A stretch of 64,000 bases of DNA, taken from the NCBI GenBank assembly GCA_029260455.1, contig JAJDDF010000005.1, forward strand, positions 186,001 through 250,000, given 5' to 3'. The number at the start of each line of letters is the position of its first letter. Position 1 is the stretch's first letter. The translations under genes were made by a program, and so were the position numbers. Positions 16,018-25,651 of this stretch are shown in pieces. The DNA comes from Phycisphaerales bacterium (lineage in GTDB: Bacteria > Planctomycetota > Phycisphaerae > Phycisphaerales > UBA1924). Under the pieces are notes generated by a model, which was not told where the DNA came from, made no database searches, and was given only the letters and a program-made list of their open reading frames with translations.

Positions 16018-17679
16018 GTGGAGGGTGCGCGCGTGGCGCGAGATGTGACAATCCAAGCCAGAACTGATCGGGCTGCCCATAATGCTCAGATGAATGGACA
16101 GGGTGCGGGGTCAGATCGGCAATCGGACAATGGGCAGCGGGGGGCACTCGAAGAGGTTCCGCCCTGCGACCCCGCTGTAATTGCGCTTATCACTGGCGAG
16201 CAGGCGACGCGGCTGCGCTGCGTGCCGATCCGAACGGAACGTGGACGACTTGAAGTGGCGATGGTCGACCTCGCCGATTTTGCCGCAGCTGATGAAGTGT
16301 CAGTAACGGCGGGCATGCCGGTGACGCGCATCGCAGTGACTGAGGCCGTGATGCGGGATCTGCTTGATGGGTCGTACGGCACCACCGCAGCGGCGATGGC
16401 GGCGCGACTGGCAGGTGATGATGGCGATGAAGAGTCGCTTGCCAATCTGGAAGCCATTGATGCCGAAGCCCTGCACCGGATGGCAGAGCAGCCGACGCTT
16501 ATCAATCTTGTCAACCTGCTCATCGTTGAGGCGATTCGTCGGCGCACGAGTGACATTCACATCGAGCCCTTCGATCGTGACCTCGCGGTCAAGTATCGAA
16601 TCGATGGTGAACTTGAGCGGCAGCAGTCGCCACCGAAACACTTGCAGCCAGCGATTACAAGCCGCGTGAAGATCATGGCGGGGATGAATATCGCTGAGCG
16701 CTATGTGCCGCAGGATGGGCACATCACGTTGCGCTTTGAGGGACGCAAAGTTGATATTCGCGTTTCGACCGTGCCGACAATCTATGGTGAATCGGTAGTG
16801 ATGCGCATCCTTGACAAGGAAACGGTCAATCTTGATCTTGAAACGCTCGGCATGCGCGAAGCAGATCGCAGCACAGTTGAGCGGCTGATTCGCCTGCCGC
16901 ACGGCATGGTGCTTGTGACCGGTCCGACAGGCAGCGGCAAGACCACGACGTTGTACGCGGCGTTGACCAAAGTTTTTGATCCAACCAAGAAGATCATCAC
17001 CATTGAAGACCCAGTTGAATATGAACTTGATGGCGTGAATCAGATTCCAGTGAACCCAAAGCGCGGCCTGAGCTTCGCCTCCGGCTTGCGATCTATTTTG
17101 CGCCAGGACCCCGACATCATCATGGTCGGTGAGATTCGTGATGCCGAAACCGCGGACATTGCGGTGCGCTCCGCGCTCACGGGTCATCTGTTGTTTTCAA
17201 CGCTGCACACAAATGATGCAGTGAGTGCGATCGGGCGCTTGATGGACATGGGCGTCGAGCCCTTCCTGCTTGCGAGTGTGCTTGAAGGCGTGATCGCACA
17301 ACGTCTTGGACGGCGAATTCGCCCGGATGCGCGCATTGAAAAACCAATTGATGATGCGATTCGTCTGCGATTGCAACCAGAGGAATTGAAACTCTTTGCA
17401 GATGGCACAGGCGGGCATCGATGCTTTGATGCAGCGCCATCAGACAAACCCGGTGATACCGGTTTTGAAGGCCGCCTGGGCTTTTTCGAGTTACTTGAAA
17501 TCAATACCGATATGCGCGGTGCGATCGGTCAGCGCGTGAATGCTCGGGAGCTTGCATCACTTGCATCGCCCGGGCATGTGACAATGCGCGGCGATGGGCT
17601 ACTCAAAGCATCGCAGGGATCGACAACAATTGAGCAGGTTTTGCGCGCAACGCAGGATTCTGAACGTGTGGGTGAATAA
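16018..17679 (+). CDS. gspE: Type II secretion / type IV pilus assembly ATPase
   Basis: Cytoplasmic hexameric ATPase that powers pseudopilus assembly. Up to 553 residues; the start may instead be GTG 16033, which has GGAGGG eight bases before it. The N1E-type domain is at about 45-125. Walker A GPTGSGKTTTLYAAL is at about residue 302, the Asp box follows in KIITIEDPVEYELDGVNQI, Walker B is DPDIIMVGEIRDAETADIA, and the His box is LLFSTLHTNDAVSAI. The zinc-binding CxxC pairs normally found after QRLxRR are missing: the sequence reads RLGRRIRPDARIEKPIDD, with only one Cys (HRC) in the region. First gene of the secretion operon. Confidence 0.94.
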   Translation: MEGARVARDVTIQARTDRAAHNAQMNGQGAGSDRQSDNGQRGALEEVPPCDPAVIALITGEQATRLRCVPIRTERGRLEVAMVDLADFAAADEVSVTAGMPVTRIAVTEAVMRDLLDGSYGTTAAAMAARLAGDDGDEESLANLEAIDAEALHRMAEQPTLINLVNLLIVEAIRRRTSDIHIEPFDRDLAVKYRIDGELERQQSPPKHLQPAITSRVKIMAGMNIAERYVPQDGHITLRFEGRKVDIRVSTVPTIYGESVVMRILDKETVNLDLETLGMREADRSTVERLIRLPHGMVLVTGPTGSGKTTTLYAALTKVFDPTKKIITIEDPVEYELDGVNQIPVNPKRGLSFASGLRSILRQDPDIIMVGEIRDAETADIAVRSALTGHLLFSTLHTNDAVSAIGRLMDMGVEPFLLASVLEGVIAQRLGRRIRPDARIEKPIDDAIRLRLQPEELKLFADGTGGHRCFDAAPSDKPGDTGFEGRLGFFELLEINTDMRGAIGQRVNARELASLASPGHVTMRGDGLLKASQGSTTIEQVLRATQDSERVGE

Positions 17680-17690
17680 GGAACTGCCGC

Positions 17691-18920
17691 ATGCCCACAT
17701 TTAAGTATGAAGCAGTGTCCGGTGGAGCCGATGGCAGCACGGGCGTGATCGATGCGGCTGACCGTGCGAGCGCTGTGCGCCAACTGATTGCAAAGGGCGT
17801 GACGCCACGTCGTGTGGAACCACTGCGCGGTGCTCGAAAATCAGCGACATCTGGGACACTTTCATTCAAGCGTGCAAGCATGTCAAAGACCGAGCTTGCA
17901 TCGCTCATTCGCGAACTCGCAACCGGCGTGAACGCGGGGCTTCCGATCGTTGCGGCGTTGCGCACGATCGCACGGCAGGGACGCAAACCTGCGCAACGTG
18001 CGATGCTCGGGCGCATCATTGCCGATGTTGAGCGCGGCAAATCCATGGCAGAAGCCATGCGCGGCATTGGCAAGCCGTTCACGGAAATGCTTGTCAGTCT
18101 TGTGAATGCGGGTGAAGTTGCCGGGCGGCTCGGCGATGTACTTTCACAGGCAGCGGTCTTGCTCGAGCGCGATATGAAACTCCGTCGCTCATTGGCAAGT
18201 GCGCTGATTTATCCTGCAATGCTGGCAACGGTGGTCGTGATCGCGGTGGTCATTGTGGTCACGGTGATCGTGCCACAAGTCTTGAGTGCGGTCGCCGGTG
18301 TCGTGTCGGCAGCGACATTGCCACTGCCGACGCGCATTGTCATGGGAATTGCAAATGTCACATCGTCGTGGTGGTGGCTAATGCTGTTGATCATCGCGGG
18401 GAGCATGTTTGCATGGTCACGATTGCGTCGCGCGCCGGGGCCAAGACTTGCCATTGACCGCGTGCTCATTCGAACGCCCATTCTAGGGCCGCTCCTGCGC
18501 GATGTTGCAGTTGCACGATTCACGCGCACATTCGGCACACTTGCCGGTGCAGGTCTGCCAATCCTTACGGCATTGCGCATTACTCGCGGTACGCTTGGCA
18601 ATGCAGCGCTCGAATCCGTCATTGATGACACGTGCAATGCGGTATCGCATGGCAAGACGCTTGCGGACCCGCTTGAAGAATCCGACATGTTCCCGCCGTT
18701 GTTCGTGCAGATCGTTGCAATGGGTGAACGATCGGGCAAGCTGGACGAGATGTTGATGGGCGCAGCGGTCGCGTTTGAAGACAAGACCGAACAAACAATC
18801 AAAATGTTTACGCAGGTTCTGCCGCCACTGCTCATCATGACGATGGCGCCAATCGTTGTGTTGATTATCGCAGCAGTGATTCTGCCGCTCATAGAAATGC
18901 AGCAAAGCCTTGGAATGTAA
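17691..18920 (+). CDS. gspF: Type II secretion inner-membrane platform protein
   Basis: Polytopic platform protein of the secretion machine. 409 residues, as usual. It begins with the conserved FKYEAVSGG-type N-terminus and the RASAVRQLIAKGVTP motif. It then has two T2SSF repeats: the first around FTEMLVSLVNAGEVAGRLGDVL, followed by a helix (AMLATVVVIAVVIVVTVIV); the second around FVQIVAMGERSGKLDEMLMG, followed by the C-terminal helix. Preceded by a short gap of 11 bp after gspE, it is clearly co-transcribed. Confidence 0.95.
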   Translation: MPTFKYEAVSGGADGSTGVIDAADRASAVRQLIAKGVTPRRVEPLRGARKSATSGTLSFKRASMSKTELASLIRELATGVNAGLPIVAALRTIARQGRKPAQRAMLGRIIADVERGKSMAEAMRGIGKPFTEMLVSLVNAGEVAGRLGDVLSQAAVLLERDMKLRRSLASALIYPAMLATVVVIAVVIVVTVIVPQVLSAVAGVVSAATLPLPTRIVMGIANVTSSWWWLMLLIIAGSMFAWSRLRRAPGPRLAIDRVLIRTPILGPLLRDVAVARFTRTFGTLAGAGLPILTALRITRGTLGNAALESVIDDTCNAVSHGKTLADPLEESDMFPPLFVQIVAMGERSGKLDEMLMGAAVAFEDKTEQTIKMFTQVLPPLLIMTMAPIVVLIIAAVILPLIEMQQSLGM

Positions 18921-18929
18921 AGGAGAATA

Positions 18930-19373
18930 GTGTTGACGGTCAGGAATCAAAATAGACATCGGCGCGGCTTTACGCTCATCGAAGCGATCGTCGTGATTGT
19001 GATTCTGGGCGTGCTTGCGACAATGATTGCACCGCGATTGATCAGTCGCATTGGTGACAGTCGGCACGCAGTTGCAAAGAGCAAGGCTGCGGCTCTTGTC
19101 ACGCAAGTTGAACTCTTCCTCGCAGACCACGGCGCAAAGATGCTGGGGGAAAGCATTTCGATTGATGTGCTCTATGAGCGCCCAAGTTATGTTTCTTCTG
19201 GCGAGTATGAACCCTATGTTCGCAACGAAGGCGATCTTCTTGATCCCTGGGGAAACAAGTTTGGACTTATCTATCCCGGGAACAAAAACAAACACGATTT
19301 CGACATCGTGAGCTATGGCGCCGATGGCAAACCTGGCGGCGAAGGCGAGAATGAGGATGTAATCAAACCGTAA
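18930..19373 (+). CDS. gspG: Major pseudopilin
   Basis: Main subunit of the secretion pseudopilus. 147 residues. The prepilin site is RRG-FTLIEAIVVIVILGVLA with Glu at mature position 5. The C-terminus has the GspG signature DPWGNKF, then DFDIVSYGADGKPGGEGE, the calcium-binding loop of the family. The start is GTG 18930 or TTG 18933, both with AGGAG (18921-18925) just before. Its stop overlaps the next gene's ATG by one base (TAATG). Cleavage and methylation need a prepilin peptidase, which is not in the window. Confidence 0.95.
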   Translation: MLTVRNQNRHRRGFTLIEAIVVIVILGVLATMIAPRLISRIGDSRHAVAKSKAAALVTQVELFLADHGAKMLGESISIDVLYERPSYVSSGEYEPYVRNEGDLLDPWGNKFGLIYPGNKNKHDFDIVSYGADGKPGGEGENEDVIKP

Positions 19374-19981
19374 TGCACAGCTTTGCGCGCCAACGTGGTT
19401 TTACGCTCATCGAGCTGATGGTGACGCTCATCATCATTGGCATTCTTGCGGGTTTGGCCGCACCGCGATTGCTTACTTCTGAAGAACGCCGCGCCGAGAC
19501 GACTATTCGCGCCGCTGCTGCATTGATGACGTCTGCAGCGCAGCGCAGCGTTGTCGGGCGCGAACCCATTGCCCTTGAATATACGCATGATACGGGTGAA
19601 TTTCGCCTTGAAGTATTGCGCCCGCCGCGCACAACTACAGAGCTTGATGCAGTGCCGCAGTGGGGGCACGATCCATTTCTACCTGCTATTCGCCTGGAAA
19701 ACCTGCGTGTGGCGCGCATGAGTCTTGACGGGCGCGAACAACCGGATGGACATTTTCGCATTGAAATCACGCCCGGCACACTTCGCCCAGCGCTTGCCAT
19801 TGTCATGCAGCGCTACAACACGAGCGCAGAGCGCTTTGATCAGTCTGGGCGTGCATGGATGATTGAGCTTCCATCACATGCTGCGACCGCGCGCGTCATG
19901 GGGCTGCGATCCGAATCCCCGCTGCCAACGCCGCAACCAGTTGATTTAGACGAAGCAGGCGAAGAGGAATCGTCATGGTGA
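19373..19981 (+). CDS. gspH: Minor pseudopilin, GspH-like
   Basis: A 202-residue pseudopilin with prepilin site QRG-FTLIELMVTLIIIGIL and Glu5. The rest is beta-rich and ends in a proline-rich acidic tail (LPTPQPVDLDEAGEEE). It is the second of four consecutive pseudopilin genes, the order that gives G-H-I-J. Its ATG overlaps the gspG stop and its 3' end overlaps the next gene by 7 bp. The identification as H is by position; sequence alone says minor pseudopilin. Confidence 0.85.
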   Translation: MHSFARQRGFTLIELMVTLIIIGILAGLAAPRLLTSEERRAETTIRAAAALMTSAAQRSVVGREPIALEYTHDTGEFRLEVLRPPRTTTELDAVPQWGHDPFLPAIRLENLRVARMSLDGREQPDGHFRIEITPGTLRPALAIVMQRYNTSAERFDQSGRAWMIELPSHAATARVMGLRSESPLPTPQPVDLDEAGEEESSW

Positions 19982-20442
19982 GCGCATTGAGATCACATTC
20001 ATGCACGAACTATTTCGTGACGAGACGCGGCTTTGCATTAATAGATGCAATTATCGCAGCGGTTATTCTTGGCGTAGCACTCGCTGCGATTCTCGGCATG
20101 AGCGCCTCGGCGGTGTCAGCACAAACGCGAGGCGAGCAATTGCAGATTGCTGCGATGCTTGCCGATGAGCAGCTCGAACAGGTGCTTGCCATCGGGTGCG
20201 AAAGCTATGGCCGAACGTTCGATCTGCGCGGCGCATCACCGGTGCCACATGAAGGCTACCGATACGAAATAGAAATAGATGCGGGCTCTCCGGGTGATCC
20301 ATTCGCGGTGCGCGTGACGATTCGTTGGCCGCATGCTGGACGTGCGAGATCACTTTCGATTCAGACACTTGTCGCACCGCGACTTGGCGCGGAACCCGAT
20401 CCCGATCGGCGACCCGAAGAACCCATGGGACGCGATGCATGA
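19975..20442 (+). CDS. gspI: Minor pseudopilin, GspI-like
   Basis: A 155-residue pseudopilin. The signal is TRRG-FALIDAIIAAVILGVALA; position 5 is Asp rather than the usual Glu, which in other systems influences entry into the growing fibre. A methylation site is otherwise conventional. The region LQIAAMLADEQLEQVLA fits GspI. The ATG at 19975 lies within gspH, and its stop overlaps the start of gspJ (ATGA). Confidence 0.82.
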   Translation: MVSALRSHSCTNYFVTRRGFALIDAIIAAVILGVALAAILGMSASAVSAQTRGEQLQIAAMLADEQLEQVLAIGCESYGRTFDLRGASPVPHEGYRYEIEIDAGSPGDPFAVRVTIRWPHAGRARSLSIQTLVAPRLGAEPDPDRRPEEPMGRDA

Positions 20443-21230
20443 TGCACGCGATACCATATCCATCACGTCGCGGCATGACACTCATTGAGCTGATTGTCGC
20501 ATCGCTTGTTGTAGCGGCCATGACCGCAGCCACAAGCATGGCGGTATCACAAACATTGCGCACTGCCCGGGCATCGGCTGCGCGCGAAGCGGCGCGAAGT
20601 CTTGCTGAAACCGCTGCATCTCGAATTGCTCAGGACCTGGCATCGGTGACGCGCGATGGCGATTTATACGATGTGCGCGTTCGCATTCATGATGGACTGA
20701 CGCAAGGCACAGCGACCGATGAACTGTTGCTTCTGTCTCGCAGTGCATCGCCGGCGCGGGCCTATGGTCCGGGCGGCATCGGAGGCGAACCAGAAAGCGA
20801 TATTTATGAAGTGCAATATCGGCTTGCAGGCGGGGCGCAGGGGCGCGGCGGCTTGAGTGCGCGGCGGGTGCTTCCCGATCAACTGACTGCATTCACACTG
20901 TGGCGCAGGCTTGACCCGGCATTTGATGACTATGGAGACGCAGGGGGAATTGCGTTTCCGATCGGGCAGCGATTGCGTTCGTTGAGTTTCGAAGCCTTTG
21001 ACGGACAGCGATGGTTTGACACCTGGGATTCAGACAGTGACGGCATGCCCCACGCGGTGCGCCTGATTGTTGAGGCGGAGATTGCGGCGCGTGACCCACG
21101 CGATCAGACTCGACGAGCCATTGCGCGGCGTACGATTGCGATGGACCGCATTCCGGTACCGTATGTATTTTTGTCACCAGCTGAGCGGCGCGCTGCGCGC
21201 GAAGAAGAAGAGGCAAGTCAGGGCCGATGA
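20439..21230 (+). CDS. gspJ: Minor pseudopilin, GspJ-like
   Basis: A 263-residue pseudopilin from ATG 20439 (ATGA overlap with gspI). The prepilin site is SRRG-MTLIELIVASLVVAAM: Met instead of Phe at mature position 1, with Glu5 kept. The body is typical of the larger J type, with YEVQYRLAG and a C-terminal region rich in Arg/Ala. The C-terminus ERRAAREEEEASQ is highly charged. Its stop overlaps the gspK start. Confidence 0.84.
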   Translation: MMHAIPYPSRRGMTLIELIVASLVVAAMTAATSMAVSQTLRTARASAAREAARSLAETAASRIAQDLASVTRDGDLYDVRVRIHDGLTQGTATDELLLLSRSASPARAYGPGGIGGEPESDIYEVQYRLAGGAQGRGGLSARRVLPDQLTAFTLWRRLDPAFDDYGDAGGIAFPIGQRLRSLSFEAFDGQRWFDTWDSDSDGMPHAVRLIVEAEIAARDPRDQTRRAIARRTIAMDRIPVPYVFLSPAERRAAREEEEASQGR

Positions 21231-22582
21231 ACAATTGTGTAATTCCAACTCGCATGACTGCTCAGGCAATACATCGCCGCGGCTTTGCCATTGTTGTTGT
21301 GCTGCTTGCGGTATCGATTGCTGCTGCGGTCCTGATGGCGTTGCAATCGAGTGCTTTCCGTCAGGCAGCGGCAGGACGTGAAGCTGCGGCGCGTGTTCGT
21401 GCCAAATGGGCGGCGCGAGCGGGCCTCGAAGCGACCATTGCCCGATTAGAACACGAAATTCAAGCAACTGAACCCGTAACAGCATTTGACACAATTGATG
21501 CACTTGCCGAAGTGGCTGCGGGCTCACTTGAGGCTGCGCGATGGTCGATCGAATCAAGTGATGGCGGACGCTCACTCGAAGCACCGGAAGATCCGCACGC
21601 GAAAGTCAATATCAACCGCATGACGGTCGATGACATGCTTCAACTGGAAGGCATGACCGAAGATGTTGCAGCGGCGATCGTGGATTGGCGTGATTTCGAT
21701 GAAACAGTCACGGAACTCGGCGCTGAAAGCGGGAGTTACGCCCAGCAGGATTCTGTGCGCGTGCCGCGCAACGGGTTCATCAAATCACTCGGTGAACTCG
21801 AACTCGTGCTCGGTATTGAACCGGAATATGTTCGCGGCGAAGACTGGAATCTTAACGGTCGACTTGATCCGAATGAAAATGATGGTGACAAGAGTTGGCC
21901 ATCAGACAATGCCGACGATGACCTCGATGCAGGGTGGTCTGCGATTATCACGACAGAATCCGTCGATGAAGGCCTGGCGTTGTCAGGTGAACCGCGATTG
22001 TTTCTGGCTGAGGCAAGCAAACAGGAACTGGCCGGGATTGTTGAGGACTTGTCACCATTACAAATTGATGCCATTTTGTCATACGGCGCGCAGGCGGGTA
22101 TTGCACTGACCGATTTCATCGGCACTCCATTGCCAAACCTAGCGCTTGGCTCGGGGCAATTCAATCAATCGGAAGTAGCCGCGATGGCGGCCCTGACGCG
22201 CGATCAGATACAACAGTTGCTCGAGGGTGCGACGGTGTACGATTCTGAAGATGGCCCGATTCCCGGGCGAATTAATATCAACAGTGTGCGCGAAGAAATT
22301 CTTGATTATGTTGAACCATTTCGCCAGAATCCATCACTGATCGATCGTCTCATGGCTGCCCGCAACGCACGGGCGCAGGGGTTTGTCACATTCATGGACT
22401 TGCAGGAATATATGAGCCCGGCGCAGCTCGGACAGTTGGCGCCATATATCGACGTGCAAAGCAATTCATATAGAGTTGTTTCGCGTGGGCGTGATCTGGG
22501 GAGTGGTCTCGAAGTTGAAATCAGCGCAACCATTGAGCAGACGGCGCTTCCGGTCGTCATTACGGAGATCACAGTTCGGTGA
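21227..22582 (+). CDS. gspK: Minor pseudopilin, GspK-like
   Basis: A 451-residue protein, larger than usual GspK (about 320). The N-terminus HRRG-FAIVVVLLAVSIAAAVL lacks Glu5, as is the rule for GspK, the tip pseudopilin. Residues about 125-150 contain KVNINRMTVDDMLQLEGM, a helix-hairpin-helix-like motif seen in GspK, and a second similar piece lies at RININSVREEILDY. The acidic stretch DPNENDGDKSWPSDNADD may bind calcium. It overlaps gspJ and the next gene by 4 bp each. Confidence 0.88.
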   Translation: MNNCVIPTRMTAQAIHRRGFAIVVVLLAVSIAAAVLMALQSSAFRQAAAGREAAARVRAKWAARAGLEATIARLEHEIQATEPVTAFDTIDALAEVAAGSLEAARWSIESSDGGRSLEAPEDPHAKVNINRMTVDDMLQLEGMTEDVAAAIVDWRDFDETVTELGAESGSYAQQDSVRVPRNGFIKSLGELELVLGIEPEYVRGEDWNLNGRLDPNENDGDKSWPSDNADDDLDAGWSAIITTESVDEGLALSGEPRLFLAEASKQELAGIVEDLSPLQIDAILSYGAQAGIALTDFIGTPLPNLALGSGQFNQSEVAAMAALTRDQIQQLLEGATVYDSEDGPIPGRININSVREEILDYVEPFRQNPSLIDRLMAARNARAQGFVTFMDLQEYMSPAQLGQLAPYIDVQSNSYRVVSRGRDLGSGLEVEISATIEQTALPVVITEITVR

Positions 22583-24438
22583 CAACAACGCAAGTTCCAG
22601 CACGACTTTCCAAACGCGCATCGCGGCGCACACGCTCACCGTGCCGCGCGGCAGCGCTACATGCGCAGGGCGATGCATGGCGTATTGTTGTCGTTGAATC
22701 AAGTAGTGCAACGCGAATTCTCACAGCAGAATCTTTGCGCATTGGTGATACACATTCAGTACGCGAGCTGCTTGATCGCCATGATGTCACCATGCTCATC
22801 CGGTTGATCCCCGCGGGTCATGCGATCGTACGCGTGCCTGACCTGCCCGATGAGGCGATGCATGATGAAGATTCGTTGAAGGATGTCTTGGGGCTGCTTG
22901 CTGAATCTGAATTGCCAGTGAATGTGCCTGCCCACCGACGAGCTGCTGGAGTAATCCGTGCACCTGGCGCTTTGTTAGAGACGCCGCTTATTGTCGGGTG
23001 GCCTTCGCGCACAGGCGATGACCCTGCGCCAATCGATCTTGAGCGCGAACGATGGACAAGTGAACTCGTGCCGCTTCTGGTGCTCGCCGCGCTTGGCAAA
23101 CACAATGCAACCGGCACGAGTGTTGCTGCCTATGCCTGCGCACAAGCCGATTCGATTGGCATTGTGGGTGTGAATGGTTCTCGCACTGCAATGCGTGGTA
23201 TTCCTGAGCCGGGTGACGACGAATCAGTCTTTACCAGTCGAGCTCGCAGTGCGCTCACTGAATTGTGCTCACATATGGGCGCTGATGAAACGCATTCAAC
23301 ATGGCCAGCAGGTTCACATCGGCTCGTACTCGAAAAGGATTCGTGCGCAGCTTTAGCGCAGCGACTTGCGGGCGCAGAAGATTCGACAGATTGGTGCGAT
23401 CGGTATGGCATGGCGGCGGCAACCGCACTTGCCGCAGTGTCTGGAGAGCCTTCCACGCAGCAACTCTTTACGTTGCGAGCAACAGACCTGCACGTCAAGG
23501 GCGGGCGCGTCGAACGCACACTGGCTGCACTTTCTACAACACGCGGTGCGGTCATTGCAATTATGCTTGCCGTGCTCGTGCTTCTAGTTGGTAGTGTGGG
23601 ATCATCCTGGGCACAGGCGGTGTTGCTTGAGTCGCGCGCAGATCGTTTGCAAGGTGCGCTCGCGCAGAATGCCGAGGCCGATCTTTCTATTGAAGATCAG
23701 GTCGCGATCTTTGGTGAACTTGATCGCTCGCGTTGGCCCATGACGAAATTGCTTGGTGATCTTGTGGCCGCGATGCCCGCTGATGGACCCGACAATCTTG
23801 TGCTCGCCGATTCCATCGAACTCGATGCAGGCGACTCGTTCACCGTGCGTGGCACCGCCGATTCACTCGAACTCGTGAACAGGTTTGTTGCAGCGCTCAA
23901 TGGCTCAGGTGTTTTTGAGAACGCTGATATTCGTCGGTATGAGGCCGTGAGCGCTGGCGTGCGCATTGAGTTCGAAATTGAAGGATTGGTCGTGCGCCCC
24001 TTTGGAATCGCGCGCGGCTTGCATGACTACAGCGGCGCGAACACCGTGGCCAATCACATCTATGGCATATCCGATGATGCACAAGCATCGGAATCCGCAG
24101 CACAACTCGCACAACAATCAACTGATTCTGCTGATGAAGCGTCGAAGGGCAATGCCAGTTCCAATGGCACGCGACAGAGCGCCCCAACCTTTGAAGGTGG
24201 GGCCAAGCGCGGTGCCGGGCGTAGCGCAGAAGATATCCCGCCGCCGCTGACCGATGATGAAATCACTGCAATGAACCAACTGGAAGCTATGGCAGCGTAT
24301 GGCAAACGCAAAAATTTGGCTCGATCGCGCACCGATCTGACACCTGAGGTAACTCAGCGCTTGCTCGATGAGGCGCAAAAATGCCGTGATCGCGCGGAAG
24401 AAGCTAAGAAGGAAGCCAAGGCGGAGGTGAGCAATTGA
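22579..24438 (+). CDS. gspL: GspL-like assembly protein (PilM- and PilN-like parts fused)
   Basis: A 619-residue protein from GTG 22579 (overlapping gspK's stop). Residues about 25-310 form a soluble actin-like PilM/GspL-type domain. One membrane helix follows (GAVIAIMLAVLVLLVGSVG, about 320-340), then a periplasmic PilN-like domain (ELDRSRWPMTKLLGDLVAAM, then FTVRGTADSLELVNRFVAAL). A low-complexity, Ser/Ala/Gly-rich and Lys-rich tail of about 130 residues ends it. This arrangement equals GspL, which recruits GspE to the membrane. The tail is longer than usual. The assignment rests on position and topology, as sequence motifs are weak. Confidence 0.72.
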   Translation: MTTTQVPARLSKRASRRTRSPCRAAALHAQGDAWRIVVVESSSATRILTAESLRIGDTHSVRELLDRHDVTMLIRLIPAGHAIVRVPDLPDEAMHDEDSLKDVLGLLAESELPVNVPAHRRAAGVIRAPGALLETPLIVGWPSRTGDDPAPIDLERERWTSELVPLLVLAALGKHNATGTSVAAYACAQADSIGIVGVNGSRTAMRGIPEPGDDESVFTSRARSALTELCSHMGADETHSTWPAGSHRLVLEKDSCAALAQRLAGAEDSTDWCDRYGMAAATALAAVSGEPSTQQLFTLRATDLHVKGGRVERTLAALSTTRGAVIAIMLAVLVLLVGSVGSSWAQAVLLESRADRLQGALAQNAEADLSIEDQVAIFGELDRSRWPMTKLLGDLVAAMPADGPDNLVLADSIELDAGDSFTVRGTADSLELVNRFVAALNGSGVFENADIRRYEAVSAGVRIEFEIEGLVVRPFGIARGLHDYSGANTVANHIYGISDDAQASESAAQLAQQSTDSADEASKGNASSNGTRQSAPTFEGGAKRGAGRSAEDIPPPLTDDEITAMNQLEAMAAYGKRKNLARSRTDLTPEVTQRLLDEAQKCRDRAEEAKKEAKAEVSN

Positions 24439-25034
24439 CAAACCTCTTCAAGATATTCATTGCGCTACCTCGCGCACTGCAATGGTGTATATCTGCAGTT
24501 GTGTTTCTTGGCATTTTCTTTGGCGCCATCGACCCACTGCTCGCCTGGCGATCATCGCTTGTCGGGCGCGCCGAAATCGCACAGGCGCAGGTCAATGACC
24601 TTGAACAACTCGTGCGCCAGCGTGAAGGCAGCGATCAGCGCCTAGCGTTGGCGTCGCGTGCTCATGGCACCCCGCATAAACCCGGCGAAGTGGAAACAGA
24701 ACGAGCAGCTATTATCAGCGCCATTGGGCGCGTTGAACGTGCGCACGGCATCGTCATTACCTCACTTGAACCGCGCACCATCTATGCCCGGGACAGTGCG
24801 CTACAAGACAGTCTTGGTGGTGATGAAGAACTTGTGCGGCTTGTATATGTCATGAGCTTTCAAGCGGACCCGCAGACCATCACCGCAGTTTTGCGTGATC
24901 TGGAAGCCGCTCCTGAGATTCAGCGCATCGGTGGTGTTCGGATCACGCGCACCGGGCGCGGTGAAGATCGAACACTCGCAGCGCGATTTGAACCCGAAAC
25001 TTGGGCGGTGCGGGTCCGCGGAGGCCAGTCATGA
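24435..25034 (+). CDS. gspM: GspM/PilO-like assembly protein
   Basis: A 199-residue bitopic protein: short cytoplasmic start, one membrane helix (WCISAVVFLGIFFGAI, about residues 17-33), a coiled-coil-like stretch (AEIAQAQVNDLEQLVRQRE) and a ferredoxin-like periplasmic domain with VSPEVQ-like pieces (VYVMSFQADPQTITAVLRDL). This is the layout of PilO/GspM. The TTG start shares bases with the gspL stop (TTGA), and GGAGGTGA lies just before it. It also overlaps the next gene by 4 bp. Confidence 0.72.
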   Translation: MTNLFKIFIALPRALQWCISAVVFLGIFFGAIDPLLAWRSSLVGRAEIAQAQVNDLEQLVRQREGSDQRLALASRAHGTPHKPGEVETERAAIISAIGRVERAHGIVITSLEPRTIYARDSALQDSLGGDEELVRLVYVMSFQADPQTITAVLRDLEAAPEIQRIGGVRITRTGRGEDRTLAARFEPETWAVRVRGGQS

Positions 25035-25651
25035 GTCGTGATGCACCGCCGATTCGTGTGCCTCATCTTCCGATGCTCGGTTGGGCAGCGCTTGCATTGA
25101 TCATTCTTGTGAGTCTGATCCTTGTTGTTCAGATTGGCTCACTCGGACAGCTTGCATTGCACGGTTCGCTTCCTCTTCTGGAAGGCCAGGCCAACAATGG
25201 CGTAGTGACATTCAACGCTTCACTCAAGCGCGATGCGCAGCGTGTGAACAACCGTTCGCCATTTTTTGTCCCGCCACGCCCCGCGCCAAAACCTGTTGCA
25301 AAGCCGATGGCAACGAAACCGGTCAATCGTCCCAAGCCTGTGAAACCGGGCGCGCCAAAGGTCTACGCCGGGCCAGATATCATCGCGATGATGGGCGAAT
25401 CAGTGTGGCTTGACACCGGTTCGCGCGTCCCTGTAGGTGAAGAGGCTGATGGTGTGCGCATCATTTCAACACAGCCGCCCTGGGGGGCTCGTGTCGCGTG
25501 GCGCGGGGGCGAGTTTGATGTCTCGCTCTTTGAGCGCACCACCGACCAGTTCCTCACAGAGAGTGAACCCGACAATGACACAACAGATCAACTCGATGAG
25601 GAACAAGATGAGGATGAATCAGATGAGCCGGAGGATGAAGACGATGCGTAA
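25031..25651 (+). CDS. Inner-membrane clamp protein, GspC/PilP-like by position
   Basis: A 206-residue protein from ATG 25031. One membrane helix at about residues 15-35 (LGWAALALIILVSLILVVQ) is followed by a Pro/Lys-rich linker (PPRPAPKPVAKPM, KPVNRPKPVKPG) and a small beta-rich domain (VWLDTGSRVPVGEEADGVRI), ending in a highly acidic tail (DEEQDEDESDEPEDEDD). In secretion operons the gene just before gspD is often gspC, whose HR domain contacts the secretin. The short beta domain fits that, but identity is not certain. The acidic tail overlaps the start of gspD. Confidence 0.55.
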   Translation: MSRDAPPIRVPHLPMLGWAALALIILVSLILVVQIGSLGQLALHGSLPLLEGQANNGVVTFNASLKRDAQRVNNRSPFFVPPRPAPKPVAKPMATKPVNRPKPVKPGAPKVYAGPDIIAMMGESVWLDTGSRVPVGEEADGVRIISTQPPWGARVAWRGGEFDVSLFERTTDQFLTESEPDNDTTDQLDEEQDEDESDEPEDEDDA